The notes: a model not told the origin generated them from the letters alone. A stretch of DNA of 64,000 bases from Chrysomallon squamiferum (GCA_012295275.1 CM022665.1:20614150-20678149); one strand, 5' to 3'; numbered from the stretch's first letter, positions 22,424 to 34,035 are shown. Translations and numbers: made by a program.

Positions 22424-23230
22424 ATTTTGTCAAGTTCTGAATATACTGTTTTTCAGTAACTAATATTAACCAAATTATATTTTTCTTACTCAAACAGAAA
22501 GACATTTTCCAAATGATCCAAGAACTGTTTGAGGCAGCAACATCCAAACCCCCACCCAAAGGCATTGGCCACTCCCCTCAGTCCAGAGCTCTGTATGCAA
22601 TTGATCTGATTCTCAAATGGAGTACAAATAATCAAGGTATTAGACAGAAAAAAAACAAGACTAAAATAGTGAAATTTGATTGTTACATTAATCTGAATCA
22701 GTGGTATAGATATTCAAGTTAGATATAAATTGTCATAGCATTTAAAAATCAGTGAAAAAGCTTTATCAAGAAAAAGAAAAGAAATCAGTTTGGCCTTTTA
22801 AACATTTTTGTATGATGATCTGTTTCTTGTGCAATTAGTCAGGTTTCAGTCTCTTATTCTGAATATAATCAATAAAATGTTATAATTTGCTTTTTCCATA
22901 CTGAAATTTTAATTTGGTGTTGATTTCATTTTTCATTGTAAATATTGATTGATAGATATATAGAAAGATATTTTAAACACACACACACACACACACACAC
23001 ACATTTGTTCCTATAACTGTGTGTATAATCTGTATATCTAATCTATAAACTCAGTTTTTATTATTATTATTTTATTTCTAGGAGAACGCTACATTCAGCC
23101 AGTGATACTGGAGTGTAATTTCAGTCCAGACTGTGAGCGTGCCTGTCAGTATCATCCATTTTTTGTCAATGATGTTTTTAGTGTTCTGTTTCTTGATGAC
23201 ACAGAAGGAAAACATGTTACTCTCTTGTAA
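13738..23230 (+). CDS. TTLL12: Tubulin--tyrosine ligase-like protein 12 (14 exons, two frame breaks)
   Basis: Exons: 13738-13881, 14097-14237, 14893-15054, 15444-15480, 16152-16311, 17165-17301, 18038-18219, 18848-19098, 19745-19856, 20718-20869, 21447-21528, 21998-22066, 22498-22636, 23082-23230 (stop TAA). Every intron is GT..AG and all phases match once one base in exon 2 and 32 bp in exon 8 are discounted, giving 627 codons before the stop; human TTLL12 is about 644. Diagnostic blocks are SGVPERYW (N terminus), YLIDHAW, MPVWYIMDEFGSR, NQFPFE..VTVKDLLAI, TELPQFVSYFQHREA, FICKPWDLARSLD, GDVKFDIRYVVLL, DDYEKHFTVMNY, SRALYAIDLILKW and LECNFSPDCERAC. The family has a SET-like N-terminal region and a TTL/ATP-grasp-like C-terminal region; human TTLL12 appears to lack ordinary ligase activity and affects tubulin modification, mitosis and innate signalling. 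The start has the family's N-terminal motif closely downstream. Confidence 0.93.
14223..14237 (+). other. TTLL12: Frameshift near the end of TTLL12 exon 2
   Basis: Exon 2 reads in frame to ...NEEGIQAS and then meets TGA TAG (14226-14231) before the donor GT at 14238. Omitting one base at about 14223-14226 gives an open frame that joins exon 3 in the correct phase and reads into IYLIDHAW, as in the family. This looks like a one-base insertion (allele, mutation or assembly error), since no alternative donor avoids the stop. Confidence 0.75.
14290..14880. repeat. Tandem duplication, about 305-bp unit, in TTLL12 intron 2
   Basis: Two diverged copies, about 14294-14560 and 14597-14870. Shared landmarks, in order, are a (TATT)n run, 'ttccttttttctcataaaat', 'agttcatttgttta', 'cttccactac'/'cctccactac', 'gttcttgttgttatg' and 'tttattcattccttattta'. 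The offset is about 303-306 bp. The copies are non-coding; the second runs up to the exon 3 acceptor region. Confidence 0.8.
15540..15940. repeat. Older, decayed copies of the exon-5-boundary repeat
   Basis: Fragments resembling the 51-bp unit recur across this part of TTLL12 intron 4: 'ggtactgatgaaatga..agcatggtacagatataaaatta' near 15685, and 'caatacctgtatggtacaaa' immediately before the clean array. They look like earlier rounds of the same duplication that have since diverged. Confidence 0.55.
15941..16195 (+). repeat. 51-bp tandem array containing the TTLL12 exon 5 acceptor
   Basis: Five units with exact 51-bp period start at 15941, 15992, 16043, 16094 and 16145. Each contains the acceptor 'aatttag' followed by GGTACA(G/A)ATGAATCAATG, that is the 3' splice site and first codons (GT-D/N-ESMPVWY) of exon 5. 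Only the last unit continues into the real exon at 16152; in the four upstream units the match ends after 'tggtac' and continues 'aaatgtaaaattata'. Starting translation at an upstream acceptor in the exon phase reaches the in-frame TAG of the next unit. Confidence 0.93.
16365..16700. repeat. Two-copy diverged tandem duplication (about 183 bp) in TTLL12 intron 5
   Basis: The stretches from about 16372 and about 16556 share, in the same order, 'agcagcaa', 'ttcttcagtg-tcttgttccat', 'gatctggattaaaa'/'gatttggattaaaa' and 'aagcagtgtga'. The offset is about 183 bp and divergence is considerable. Non-coding. Confidence 0.7.
17640..18000. repeat. Degenerate tandem repeat in TTLL12 intron 6
   Basis: Three to four imperfect copies of a unit with 'taatattctgtagtttcataatgtt', 'gaaaagaagatttcac', 'atgtagagatatttttg' and 'tttatttctgttaat' at spacings of about 75-125 bp, ending just upstream of the exon 7 acceptor at 18037. 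The copies do not visibly include exon sequence. Confidence 0.65.
18848..19098 (+). other. TTLL12: TTLL12 exon 8 with a 32-bp frame-breaking insertion
   Basis: The exon opens in phase after exon 7 (...FNDYK/SFCEEFLQRNMN) and ends in the right phase for exon 9. In between, ATGAAT occurs at 18879 and again at 18911. Removing the 32 bp between them joins the reading to QFPFEMVVTVKDLL, the conserved family segment, without a stop. With the insertion the frame hits TGA at 18900-18902. The insert has no GT..AG ends, so it is not a short intron. A T-rich stretch and CAG inside it (to 18899) resembles an acceptor, but using it also gives the wrong phase. Confidence 0.75.
19480..19700. repeat. Imperfect trinucleotide (ATT/GTT/TCA)n tract
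   Basis: About 220 bp of interrupted ATT, GTT and ATC triplets in TTLL12 intron 8. The open frames through it on both strands are poly-I/V/N/T artefacts. Confidence 0.85.
20526..20645 (+). repeat. Duplicated TTLL12 exon 10 acceptor and exon start
   Basis: About 20537-20640 is a diverged copy of 20652-20757, offset 115-117 bp. It carries its own acceptor (tttttctcag ending at 20600) followed by ATTCTCAGTAAAATATGCAG, compared with ATTGTCAGTAAGTATGTAGA at the real exon start (20718). The copy diverges after about 35 bp of exon and has no donor in the matching place. Confidence 0.85.
22365..22421. repeat. (TA)n-(TC)n compound microsatellite
   Basis: About 25 bp of TA followed by about 32 bp of TC in TTLL12 intron 12; a (CA)n run occurs in intron 13 near 22977-23003. 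Confidence 0.9.
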
Positions 23231-23452
23231 ACAAACTGTATTTCTGTGGCAGGAAATAAATAAATAAATCTCAGTAATACATAAAAATTGATAAGGGATC
23301 AGTTTGATGCATAAAAGGCTACGGAGGTTTGGTCGATTTCGTTGAAAAATTATTTCCGTGTGTAACAAACCTGGAAAGACTGTGTCACCGTATTTCTGTC
23401 TCGCTAATTGACCGTTTATTCTTAACGGAAAAGAGACGAAAATGTTGAAAAG

Positions 23453-23542
23453 AATAAAATATAATAACATCGTACTATAGTTTTTTTTTTTAAATTTTAT
23501 TTTATTATAATGATGTATTTGCGAATTAGTTTTCTCAATAAA
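23453..23542 (+). terminator. Candidate TTLL12 poly(A) signals
   Basis: AATAAA occurs at 23453-23458 and 23537-23542, about 220-310 bp after the TTLL12 stop codon, with T-rich sequence following the first. Either could direct cleavage. AATAAA also occurs in an (AATA)n run near 23257, and chance matches are common at this AT content. Confidence 0.4.
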
Positions 23543-25134
23543 GCTTTATATTTAAACTTTGATTAACAAATAAAACATTGATTTGATTTAAAACAGCCCT
23601 AAAAATACGTAAAGCATTATCATTATTACAACATATTATAGCACGAGAAATCATTAAGATACACGTCAGTTATATGTTTTAAACGAAAACCGGTAATTCT
23701 TATAATACATACAGACCAAGACGTGAGTGTGTGTGTGTGTGTTTCTGTAGAGAGGTGTCTGAGCTTTATATTTTGACTGTGATAATTCCTAGACTGTCTT
23801 TTTTTCTGTCAGTGTATAATGTATTTCTGTTGATAGATGAGCTTTAGGCCTGTGTTGTGACTGGCTGTGCGTGTGTGTTTATTTGTTGTGTGTTGTTGGG
23901 GTTTTTTGTGATCACTGAAAAATGCATCAAATACTCTTGTAAATTCAAGATAATTATAAACAGGTTAGTCCGAAATGCAGCTAATTTCGAGTTGTGAAAC
24001 AAAATAGGTTTTAAAACATGGATTAACTGGGAAAGTACATGATGGTTTTGAGTGTTTTTATAATAAATACAAAATCTGTACATATTACGACACATACAGT
24101 TCTTATGTATTTTACAGTATCGCTACATTTTTATGTTTAAATATTTACTAATGTCAAGAGAGTTCGTAGAATTGGTATCGTATTTAACTTGATAAACGTT
24201 TTTAACGTAACGTTCGTGCAGAACCGGTGTATATTAATTTTAAATGACTGGTACAGATTTACCGCATTTTTGTTATTATTACATGCCGTAAGTCTGTACT
24301 GGTCCATTAATATTATTAGACATAAATACTAGTGTTTGAGTTTGTATGTGTATACGTACTTTACGTGTGTGTGTGTGTACATACATACAAATAAAAAATA
24401 TACTGATACATACGTGCACACTTGCACACGTGCAAACAAATACTCGTACAAATGTTTCGCGTCGTAAACATACACACTCACACAGTACATATGAATACAC
24501 AGACGCACATACACATTTACTTACATACGTAGATTCATACAGACATACAAATATACACCGACCAAAATATATATGTACAAGCGCACAAAACTCGTATAAA
24601 TAAAACAAAAAGATAATAACTCCAAAAAAGACAATAACAATAAACTGACACGTAATCACAGAAACACACACGCATACATACACGTACGTATGCACAGAAA
24701 GACACGGCTTGTCGAGTATCAAGTTTACAAAATGATACTGCATAACTGTTTTGGTCACAGAAGGGTACATTCTCTCAGTAAAGTTTATCAGGGTTTTCAT
24801 TTGCTCTGTCAGAGAGTAAAAACAAATATTCTATCCATTTATACACAGCGCCTTGCTTACTAACAGTGAAGCTAATAAATGTATTTTGAATTGACTACTT
24901 TATCAAGAAATGAAATATATGGAAAACGCAAACTCTTGTATACTGTACGCACAGAGAGGGAAGAAAAAGAAATATACGATGATTATGATAATGTTTTATA
25001 ATTGTTCTGGTCAAAAGGATGTATTTGTGTGTTGGGAAAACGAGAACCCAAACAATGCGTTTCAAGGCAAACTGAGATCATTATGTTTCTGGTATTTATG
25101 TTCCATAAACGTTAAAAATAGATGAAAAAGATAT
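23543..25134. other. Non-coding DNA after TTLL12
   Basis: AT-rich, with (GT)n near 23725-23742, T/G-rich stretches and CA/TACA-rich sequence around 24340-24700. The long minus-strand frame at 24279-24800 follows the CA-rich sequence and shows no recognisable protein. No gene seen. Confidence 0.5.
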
Positions 25135-25245
<111 letters not shown>

Positions 25246-25539
25246 GACAAAAGAAAAAAGATATGAGAGAGAAAAAAAAGAGAAAAAGAGACAGAAAGCG
25301 ACAAGGAAGATAATGTATGAGACAATGTATAAGAAAATGAGAATGATAGAGAGATTGAGGGTAAAAAAACAAAGAGAGAGAGAAAGAAAACAAGAAATGA
25401 CATCTATGTACTTTAATAGACTGACACCATGAATTTCTTCTTCTTCTTTTTTTAAAATTTTTATTCGTATATATATATATATTTTTTTTTTTCATTATTC
25501 TTCCATTTTATTAAAAAAAAAAATTTCCTGCCAACTATT

Positions 25540-26568
25540 TATCTCAAGAGATTAGCAAGTTATTGTTAGAACACTGGGTGGATCGGGGTGGAGCTTTGTG
25601 ATTGCTTTCGATAATGTAGTCTGGGTCAGCGAAAATTAATTCACCTCTCTCCCAGTCTCGGTATGGACGCAGCGTTCAGGTGCCAACTCATTCATCTTCC
25701 GCTGGGTGTTAACGGGTTATACTTGGTAAAGAAGTCGGCTAGAGTTACGCACCCCTGTCGAGATCTTCAGTGACAACCTTGCGCGCTGTCGTACTGACGG
25801 AAACCGTTTATTAAGAGAGTAACATCAGAACACATTCACAGACATCGTGAAAGGAAAGGAAAAAGAATTTGATACGAGAGATAATCGGGTAAACGTTTGG
25901 CGATCGCGTTACAACCGCCGTAATCCCTTTCTTACATTCGTTATTCATCGGAAAGATTCGTGGACGATTAGATTCTATCTAATTTATTGCTGCAACAAAT
26001 AGAATAAAAAAAAAGTGCACCGGCGGACTTATGTAAACGAATTGTCACAAATTTGTTTTCGCACCGTTCTGAAAACGAGGTGTCTACGTTTACTGATATT
26101 TTTTTTTTACTTTTTGTTTTTTTAAACCCCAAACAAAAACAAAAAGAAACTAGTCAGGGTGTAGTCGAAAAAGTGTCCATCAAATGATGAATTGCAGGAT
26201 CATTTCTCCTAACAGAACATTCGGGTTAAATCCCGTTCCAACCTGTCATCCGTGACTAATATATCAATCAGTGCACATGCTGTCAAGTCTACAATGAAAG
26301 AAAATCTTCAATTCTCAACATACGTAATAACCCCAAAACGTCTGCTTCAGAATTCTCAATTCGACTGTTTCACGCGTGACGTGTCTAAAGTACACGTGAC
26401 ACTCAAAATAATAATCATTTAAAAAAAAAAAAATAATAATAATAAATAAAGACACACCCATAATAAATAATAACAACAACAGCAGCAGCAGCATCACAAA
26501 GACTTAGTGATAAAGATGAAAGTTGGTGCAGAAAATTATAATTTGCTGATGAGATACACACCCATACA

Positions 26569-26602
<34 letters not shown>

Positions 26603-27430
26603 CATACATGTAAAACTAATAATTTTGAACTTGCGTACTGAATTCAGATGAAAGTTGAAATATCATTTACCGTATATAACGTGTTAAATGTGTCGTATAG
26701 TTACTTACCTGCACTAACTGGTATTAATACAGTGTGAAAAGGGCTATAATCATTTGATGAAGCATTTCTTACTATAATCGTTATTTCTGTGAATGTTCAT
26801 GCGTTGTTATGGACCGGTGTTCTATTCTGCCTTTGCCTCCATCTTTGTCTTTTTTATTTCTTTCATTTTTTGTTATTTATTTATTTTAATTTTTTCTTAC
26901 ATGTTTCAGGTTGACTTTCAGTACGCAGTATTTATACCCCCACTTAACGATGTTTTTTAATCGTACACTTAAAAGCAGGTTTACATAAATATTGACACTT
27001 TACGACTCGAATTAAGCAGCCTAGCCCTCCCCGCTGTGATGCTTCGGATACGACGTGTGGAGCTGTACAAAACAAAAAAGAAATACAACCGTGTCGGCAC
27101 AGAAAGTTGCCAAAAGCTTTGCGCGTGGTTTCCATTTCCGAACAAAGAACGGCAGGGGACGGAAGGCAAATGTCGCAGACAATGTCGCTTTGATGTTCGA
27201 CATGTTTTATGAGATGTTCTGGCAGTAAAATTAACTAGCTAGCGAATTCGTGCAGCGACGCGCGACACATTACCGATAATGGGGCAGTTTGCTACATTTT
27301 CATTTCATAGCTCGTCAGCTAAACATGAAACAAGTACGAATTTCTAACAGACTCTCGCTCGCCGCTCATAATACAGTTTACCTCATCGTAATAAATCTTG
27401 CCTCTTCGTAATACAACTCGAGAAAAAAAA
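25540..27430. other. Complex, CpG-containing non-coding region
   Basis: Compared with its surroundings, 25540-26270 and 26940-27420 are of balanced composition with many CpGs (for example 'gcgcgctgtcgtactgacgg', 'gcagcgacgcgcgacac'). Between them lie a (CATA)n run near 26560-26608 and AT-rich sequence. Short open frames near 26944-27203 on the minus strand lack splice context or recognisable domains. The islands may be regulatory or old unannotated elements. Confidence 0.45.
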
Positions 27431-27479
27431 AAAGTTTACGTAATTCTTAGTGCTGGTTAAAAATAAATAAATAAGTAAA

Positions 27480-27492
27480 TATTATTATTATT

Positions 27493-27556
<64 letters not shown>

Positions 27557-27557
27557 C
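27480..27557. repeat. (ATT)n microsatellite
   Basis: About 75 bp of ATT triplets with one early interruption. AT-rich, (AGT)-rich sequence follows to about 28140. Confidence 0.95.
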
Positions 27558-28198
27558 TAACAGTGTGCTGTGTATGGATCAGAGTATGTTAATATTTCAA
27601 GCTACAGTAACTGTGTAACGTCAGTATTGTAGTTATTACTTAAACACTATCTAAATTACACGGTGATGGATACAGGTTTAGGGTATTAGGTATATGCTCT
27701 ATAATACAAGCGTGATATATGTGTGATATATGAAGTATTTTTAGGTTTATGAAATAGAAATAGTGAAAATATTTATAATAAATAATAGCAGAATGAATCA
27801 CACAAAGTTAATTCATTGATTTTAAATTTGACTAATACAATTTTACATACCTTTCATCAATTTTGACTTTATTATTATAAATAAAGGGAAATAACTACGC
27901 ATGTACGATTACAGAACTGCACTGCAGTTAGGTTTACCACTACTTGTAGTTTTATGCTAGTGATGGTAGTAGCAGTAGCAGTTCTTGTTCTTGTTGTAGT
28001 AGCTGAGGTGAGGGTTGTAATAACAGTAGTGGCTAAGTAATGTGGTAGCAGTATTCATATTAGCGACAGTAGTAGTAGAAGTAGCAATGGTCTCGGCAGT
28101 AGTAGTAGTAGTAGTGATGGTGAAAGTATTTGTTATGATGTTGTTGTTTTAGTTATTAATGCCGCCAGTATTATTTTTGTAGTCGACGTCATTTTTTA

Positions 28199-28201
<3 letters not shown>

Positions 28202-28276
<75 letters not shown>
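28202..28276. repeat. (TC)n microsatellite
   Basis: Pure TC run of about 75 bp. Confidence 0.97.
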
Positions 28277-28277
<1 letters not shown>

Positions 28278-28579
28278 ACCTGTTTGCTGTAGCAATTAAT
28301 CTATAAATAATAAAGATCATTTATTAACAAAATCAAAACCATTTTAATATCTAACACTGTTTCAATACATCTTTACATCCATACACAATTACACAAAATC
28401 GTTTGGTTTTTCTTTCTTGTTCTTTTAAATGGGATGAGCACATTATATATATATTTATACACACATATGTATATTAGAAAGATACACATTTAAAACGTTC
28501 ACTGACATTGATAATTTACACACACACACAGACATACACACACACATAACACACACACACAAATGGCTACTCTTGAAAA

Positions 28580-29340
28580 TAGCTATCAGTAGTTAAAAAT
28601 AATTTTCATGAAGGCCTGCCTCGCACATTCCTTGAAAAAGTGCATGCGTACAAAAATCAGCACACACGCACACGCATGTTATTCACATATGTCTGGAACT
28701 GCATATATAGATACTAGCATGTGGTTAATATTATGTGGTTGTTGGTTGGTTTTTCGCACGTAACGAATTCTCTATTTCCTTCCTGCACGATAAGTTTAGT
28801 CAAAGGAGTCGAGATATCAAACGTGGGGTCATCTCGCAGTTATAATAAATATCTAATCTCGCAAAACCCATCTTCTTTAATGAAAGCAACTTTTATCAGC
28901 AGTTTCGTTTGGTTTGAATGAAGGGAAATCATCGAGGCACCTGAGTGAAGCAGCAGTTTACCGCTTCTACGATTGCCAGACTGGTGCATGGTTCCGATCA
29001 ATGTTTTTTTTCATCTGTTGGGCACCCCAGTGAAAGTCATCATAGCTATCTCCACTGAAGGGGTTAATATCCCTCGTGAGACGCGCGGTCTGGCGCACAG
29101 ATAAACGTGTAAGGAGACCACAGGAAATGGACCACTGAGAAATGATAGTGCTTTCCCAACGCCGCCTGTGATTTATAAAGTACCAACACTTACACCTTGC
29201 AAACGACTGTAATCGCCGAAATGCGGCGTTTTGTTTGAAAACGTAATTGAACTAGATATAGTGATAATTGAATTTACAAATACTAACACACGCACACATA
29301 CACACCTGTCTCGCAGTTCTGCCAGAAAAATATATTTAAC
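28580..29340. other. Complex non-coding island
   Basis: Balanced composition with CpGs and no recognisable coding exon. It contains 'gagacgcgcggtctggcgca' near 29078-29097. It lies between (TC)n arrays at 28202 and 29377. Possible regulatory sequence by composition only. Confidence 0.4.
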
Positions 29341-29375
29341 TAAATAAGAGACCAAAATTTTTTTTTTTACTCATC

Positions 29376-29480
<105 letters not shown>

Positions 29481-29852
29481 CATCAAATAGAGTAAACATT
29501 CACTTGGGACTTTTTATTTTGGCCAACATTATCAATATTTCGTCCATAAAAAAAGTTATTATCTGTAAATGTAAATAAAAGTAAATCTGGTAGTTAGATT
29601 TGAACTTAACACATTTCATTGCCAAGAAAACCTTTCATATCTTTTGTATTTTATTTCCATTTTCGTTCGCTATTACTCTTTGTTGATCTTATAGTGTTTG
29701 CCAGAGTAAATATTTCCAGCGAGCTTAACTGAGTGTTCACCATACACCTTCTCTTCATACAGCACTCACCAAATTCTTCAACAACTACAAGTTATATCAA
29801 TGTTTAAATAAATAAAATATCAACATACAAAAATCATGTTTACTTATATTGT

Positions 29853-29855
<3 letters not shown>

Positions 29856-29950
<95 letters not shown>

Positions 29951-29987
29951 AAAATGAAAATTATTATCTATTTATTTATTTATTTAT

Positions 29988-30041
<54 letters not shown>

Positions 30042-30060
30042 TTTTTTTTTTTTTTTTTTT
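29856..30060. repeat. (CT)n, (TTA)n and poly-T cluster
   Basis: CT run 29856-29944, TTTA/TTA repeats to about 30040, then a T-run to about 30060. A different simple repeat follows every few tens of bases. Confidence 0.95.
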
Positions 30061-30064
30061 TAAA

Positions 30065-30480
30065 CACAAACCTTTATCTAGAAAATCTGAAGATTTAGAC
30101 GAATTGTGACAGGTGCAAGTCTTAGAAATTTAAAAATGCAATACACTAGAAAAGAAACCAGTGTTCGTAGGGGAACATGTTTCCACTAAGAAAACTTTGC
30201 ACTTGAATACTCCATTTGTAGGCAACTGCAGGGAATTGACCAACCCACGCGAAGAGATTAAAATCAACATTTCATTGAGAATCGCCCGAAATGAACTTTC
30301 CGGAAACGAGCGACAAGTACCGATTCTTGGACAGATGTGATAATTGGCGCCGAATTTGTTATCAGTGTACGAAGTGGTCCGAGCGTTCACAAGAGACCGG
30401 GTTGTCTTCTCCTTTCACAGAGCCGTCACTTCGTCTGATAGCCTCGCTTTCAACTTGATATCATTTATTAAAACATAATT
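30065..30480. other. Complex non-coding island
   Basis: About 400 bp of balanced sequence between two microsatellite clusters, with CpGs ('aatcgcccgaaatgaa', 'ttccggaaacgagcgac'). TTCCGGAA is a palindromic ETS/STAT-like core, which could occur by chance. No coding exon recognised. Confidence 0.4.
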
Positions 30481-30507
30481 TTTTTTTCCCCCATGCCTCT
30501 AACCCCC

Positions 30508-30510
<3 letters not shown>

Positions 30511-30572
<62 letters not shown>
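30511..30572. repeat. (TC)n microsatellite
   Basis: Pure TC run of about 62 bp. Confidence 0.97.
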
Positions 30573-30574
<2 letters not shown>

Positions 30575-30820
30575 GCTCGCTTCAAGGTGAATTTTAATTA
30601 GCGTTAGAGCAACATTCTCCCATTTCACCAATAATCATATATTGTACTAATGCGAAATGCCAGATGTCTAGCAACGTAATACAATCGAATTAGCTTCACT
30701 CGCTTTACATATGTTGCTTTGACAATTTTTATAAAATTCATTTTTTTTTTTTTTTTTTTTCATTATTTTGGCTTTTCTTCTTCCATGCTATACTCTCTCT
30801 TTCTCTGTCTCTGTGTGTAA

Positions 30821-30841
30821 GCATGCATGCATGTATGTATG

Positions 30842-30875
<34 letters not shown>

Positions 30876-30985
30876 TGTATGTATGTATGTATGTATGTAT
30901 GTATGTATGTATGTATGTATGTATGTATGTATGTATGTATGTATGTATGTATGTATGTATGTATGTATGTATGTGTGTATGCATA
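30821..30985. repeat. (GTAT)n microsatellite
   Basis: About 150 bp of nearly perfect GTAT tetramers with GCAT variants at both ends. It is followed by (AGT)n and (ATT)/(ATC) triplet tracts to about 31215. Open frames here are repeat artefacts on both strands. Confidence 0.97.
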
Positions 30986-31176
30986 CAATGTATATAAATT
31001 ATAGTAGTAGTAGTAGTAGAAGTAGTATAATTATTACCAAAATTACTATCACTATCCTTACCACCACGACTATTATTATTATTATCATCAACATCATCGC
31101 CATCATTATTTACTATTATTATTATTATTATTGCTATCATCATCATCATCATACTCATTATTATTATTATTATTAT

Positions 31177-31220
<44 letters not shown>

Positions 31221-31474
31221 TTATATGCATAGGTATAATCTGAGGATTATTTTTTCACTGAACTTTGGAATTATTTTATTGTGTATTTTGAATATTGTGG
31301 AGGTTTCACTGAAGACTGTTTTCAAATTACGTTGGTTTCTGTGGCCTCATCTTGCTCTGCGGTTGCTGCTGAAGATTTTTCTCCCCAATCATTTTTATTT
31401 GAATAACATGTTTAATATATAATAATATTAATAACTGATCCGTAAAATAAATTTTTTTTTTTTTTTTTTTTTAT

Positions 31475-31865
31475 ACGTTTCTTTATTCATTCTTTCATTT
31501 TATCATTGCTTTAATCATTCAGTTTATCAAACTTTTAATAACTCAATTCTCCCTTCATTAATTCAATCATTCTATCATCTTTTCATTCATTCTTATATTT
31601 TATCATACATTATCTTCATTCAATCTTTTTTTTTTTTTGTATCATACTTTAAATCGTTCATTCATTTATCATTCCTTTATTCATTCTTTCATTTTACAAT
31701 CCATTCATTCACTCATTTCATCAGCCTTTATTTATATATTCATCCATTTTAACATACCTTCATTCTTTCATTTTGTTATTTGTTTGTTCATTCTTTCATT
31801 TCATAATCCATTCATTCATTTTATCACTCTTTTATTTGCTCATTCATGTATCTTTTCTTTGTTCA
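31475..31865. repeat. Degenerate CATT-rich tract
   Basis: About 390 bp built from 'ttcattcattctttcatttta'-like words with variable spacing, typical of a decayed tetranucleotide microsatellite. No coding function. Confidence 0.7.
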
Positions 31866-32317
31866 TACCTTACCTAATTCGCTGACGAGTCATTTTTCAA
31901 GTGAACTGCAAAGAGATTGTTTCAATCTGATAGCAAAGTTGTTGTTGTTGTTTGTTTTTGCTTTTTCCCAGGCTGATTTGGTTTACTCGAGATGAAATCT
32001 TTGATTCTCTTTTGACCTGGTAGGTGATCCGCAGGTAATTCGTACAGGTGAGTGTGAGAAACGTGTTTGTAATCTCTCCTGTTTTATGCCACAACAGATG
32101 TCGTAATTCTAAACTCGATTTTTTTTTCTTTCCATCTCATTGACAGTGACAGACAAAATCGAGTAATAGGACAACATATCCTGTATCTACACAACAAAAC
32201 AAAACTATATCTTCTCTCTATATTCTTTATTAAATTTTCTTTATTTATTTTATTTTAATTTATTTTATGTTATTATTAATTTTTTTATTATTCTTTATAT
32301 GTAGCGAAAAGAAAGTA

Positions 32318-32320
<3 letters not shown>

Positions 32321-32407
<87 letters not shown>
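32321..32407. repeat. (TC)n microsatellite
   Basis: TC run of about 87 bp, followed to about 32720 by impure pyrimidine-rich sequence containing TTTCATTCATTCATCC repeats, then (TTTA)n near 32757-32795 and (ATT)n. Confidence 0.95.
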
Positions 32408-32408
<1 letters not shown>

Positions 32409-32759
32409 ATTTATTACTAATATTTTTTAACCTTGCATTCTTTTTATTTTCTTCTTGCTTTTTTTTGTTTTTGGTCTTTGCTTTTTTCTTCTTTCTTTTC
32501 CCTTTGTTTCTTACTTTCCTTTTCTCTTTCATTCATTCATCCTTTCTTCTTTCATTCATTCATCCTTTCCTCTTTCATTCATTCATCCTTTCTTTCTTTC
32601 TTCTCCAGTTTTCCGTTTCCTTGTTTTGCATTAATTTTTTTAAATTTTTCTATCATTTAATTTCTTTGTCTAAATTAATTGTTTTTTCTGTTCCTCGTTT
32701 TCTATTTCTTCCTCTTTTCTAAATAAATAAATAAACTATACTAAATTAGTATACCTAAT

Positions 32760-32794
<35 letters not shown>

Positions 32795-32993
32795 TGTATT
32801 ATTATTATTATTATTATTATGTAAAAAAAAAGACGAACAGTAACTGATTTTTTTCTTTTTCTTAAATAATTTTGTGACGTCACTTTTAAACGTAATAATA
32901 ACAATAATATTATTATTATAAAGATGTCCAGCAAAAGTTAATAAACCATTATAAAGTAAGTATGCACACAAAGAACAAATAGATAAATTTGTT

Positions 32994-32997
32994 AGAC

Positions 32998-33042
<45 letters not shown>
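32994..33042. repeat. (GACA)n microsatellite
   Basis: About 48 bp of GACA tetramers bordered by GATA-type units. Confidence 0.95.
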
Positions 33043-33123
33043 CATAGATAGATATTACATTAAGGAAGATGAGACAACACCGGCCTTCACAAATCCTCAA
33101 GGAATGTTGTTTTGAAACGACCC

Positions 33124-33155
<32 letters not shown>

Positions 33156-33259
33156 ACGTTAATAACCCTGTTTTTAATTACATTTATTTTTTAATGGGTG
33201 TGGTGTTGTTAGAGTGTTAATTGTGTGTGTTTGCTGTGTGTGTGTATTCAAATCAGCTG

Positions 33260-33480
33260 TCTGTGAGGTAAGAAAAACAAGCCGGGTTGATACACCGTAG
33301 CGTAATATTAGAAATATTCCACACGTGACGTCAGACGTTTATTTCACTCCACGGGATTATCTCAGTATGTCATTTGCATTCACTGGTTAATACAGGCTTA
33401 GAGAAAACTCTGGGTGACGTTGTCGCTGATTTGTTCACGTTGTGACACGGTCGCTGTTCATGTTATGATTTAAATGGCGT
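33260..33480. promoter_or_regulatory. Candidate cis-regulatory cluster in the gene desert
   Basis: A complex 220-bp stretch containing ACACGTGACGTCAG (33321-33334), which overlaps an E-box (CACGTG) with a CRE (TGACGTCA). An octamer-type ATTTGCAT follows at about 33372-33379, and 'gtgacgttgtcgctga' further on. Grouped motifs of this kind are typical of enhancers, but they were found by eye without a background model. Confidence 0.35.
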
Positions 33481-33714
33481 TGTCACAGTATTTTTTGTGT
33501 GAGTTCGTGTGATTGTTTAATTTGTAAAAAGTTAGCTACACAGACAGTAAATAAATAACACAAACACGTATATACTTGTAGTCCAGCTTGCCGAAGAATA
33601 AAATGGAGAATACAAAAGAAACTAAAGTAGTGAGAAAGGGGGAATAATACAACATTACATTTTACAAATATTAATAGTGACCGAAAAGATTTTTGTTTTG
33701 TGTAAAGTAGTTTT

Positions 33715-33717
<3 letters not shown>

Positions 33718-33796
<79 letters not shown>
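33718..33796. repeat. (CA)n microsatellite
   Basis: About 70 bp of CA with CACG variants at the right end. A (GT)n run lies at about 33994-34034 and (ATAG)n near 34520-34561. Confidence 0.97.
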
Positions 33797-33797
<1 letters not shown>

Positions 33798-33995
33798 TTA
33801 TCTACCTATATACATTCAAGGTTGTCTTGATGTCCTTCGGAGTGCGGACGAATTGGTGTCATACATTCGAATCCGGTCAGAGGCATCTGACGGGTTTGTG
33901 AGGTCGTGATTGGACTTTGTCCTCCTGTGCCAGTGCGTTCCCGTGTATTGTCTATGTGCACAGTCTAATACACACGAACACATATGTATCAGTGT

Positions 33996-34035
<40 letters not shown>

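Noticed and set aside
23078-23470. 130-residue minus-strand open frame
   Set aside because: It overlaps the last TTLL12 exon in antisense and resembles no known protein.
24279-24800. 173-residue minus-strand open frame
   Set aside because: It follows CA/TACA-rich sequence, is Cys/Val/Tyr-rich through repeat composition, and has no recognisable domain or splice context.
33850-33885. tRNA B-box-like 'attcgaatccgg'
   Set aside because: No matching A box or cloverleaf can be formed with the surrounding sequence.
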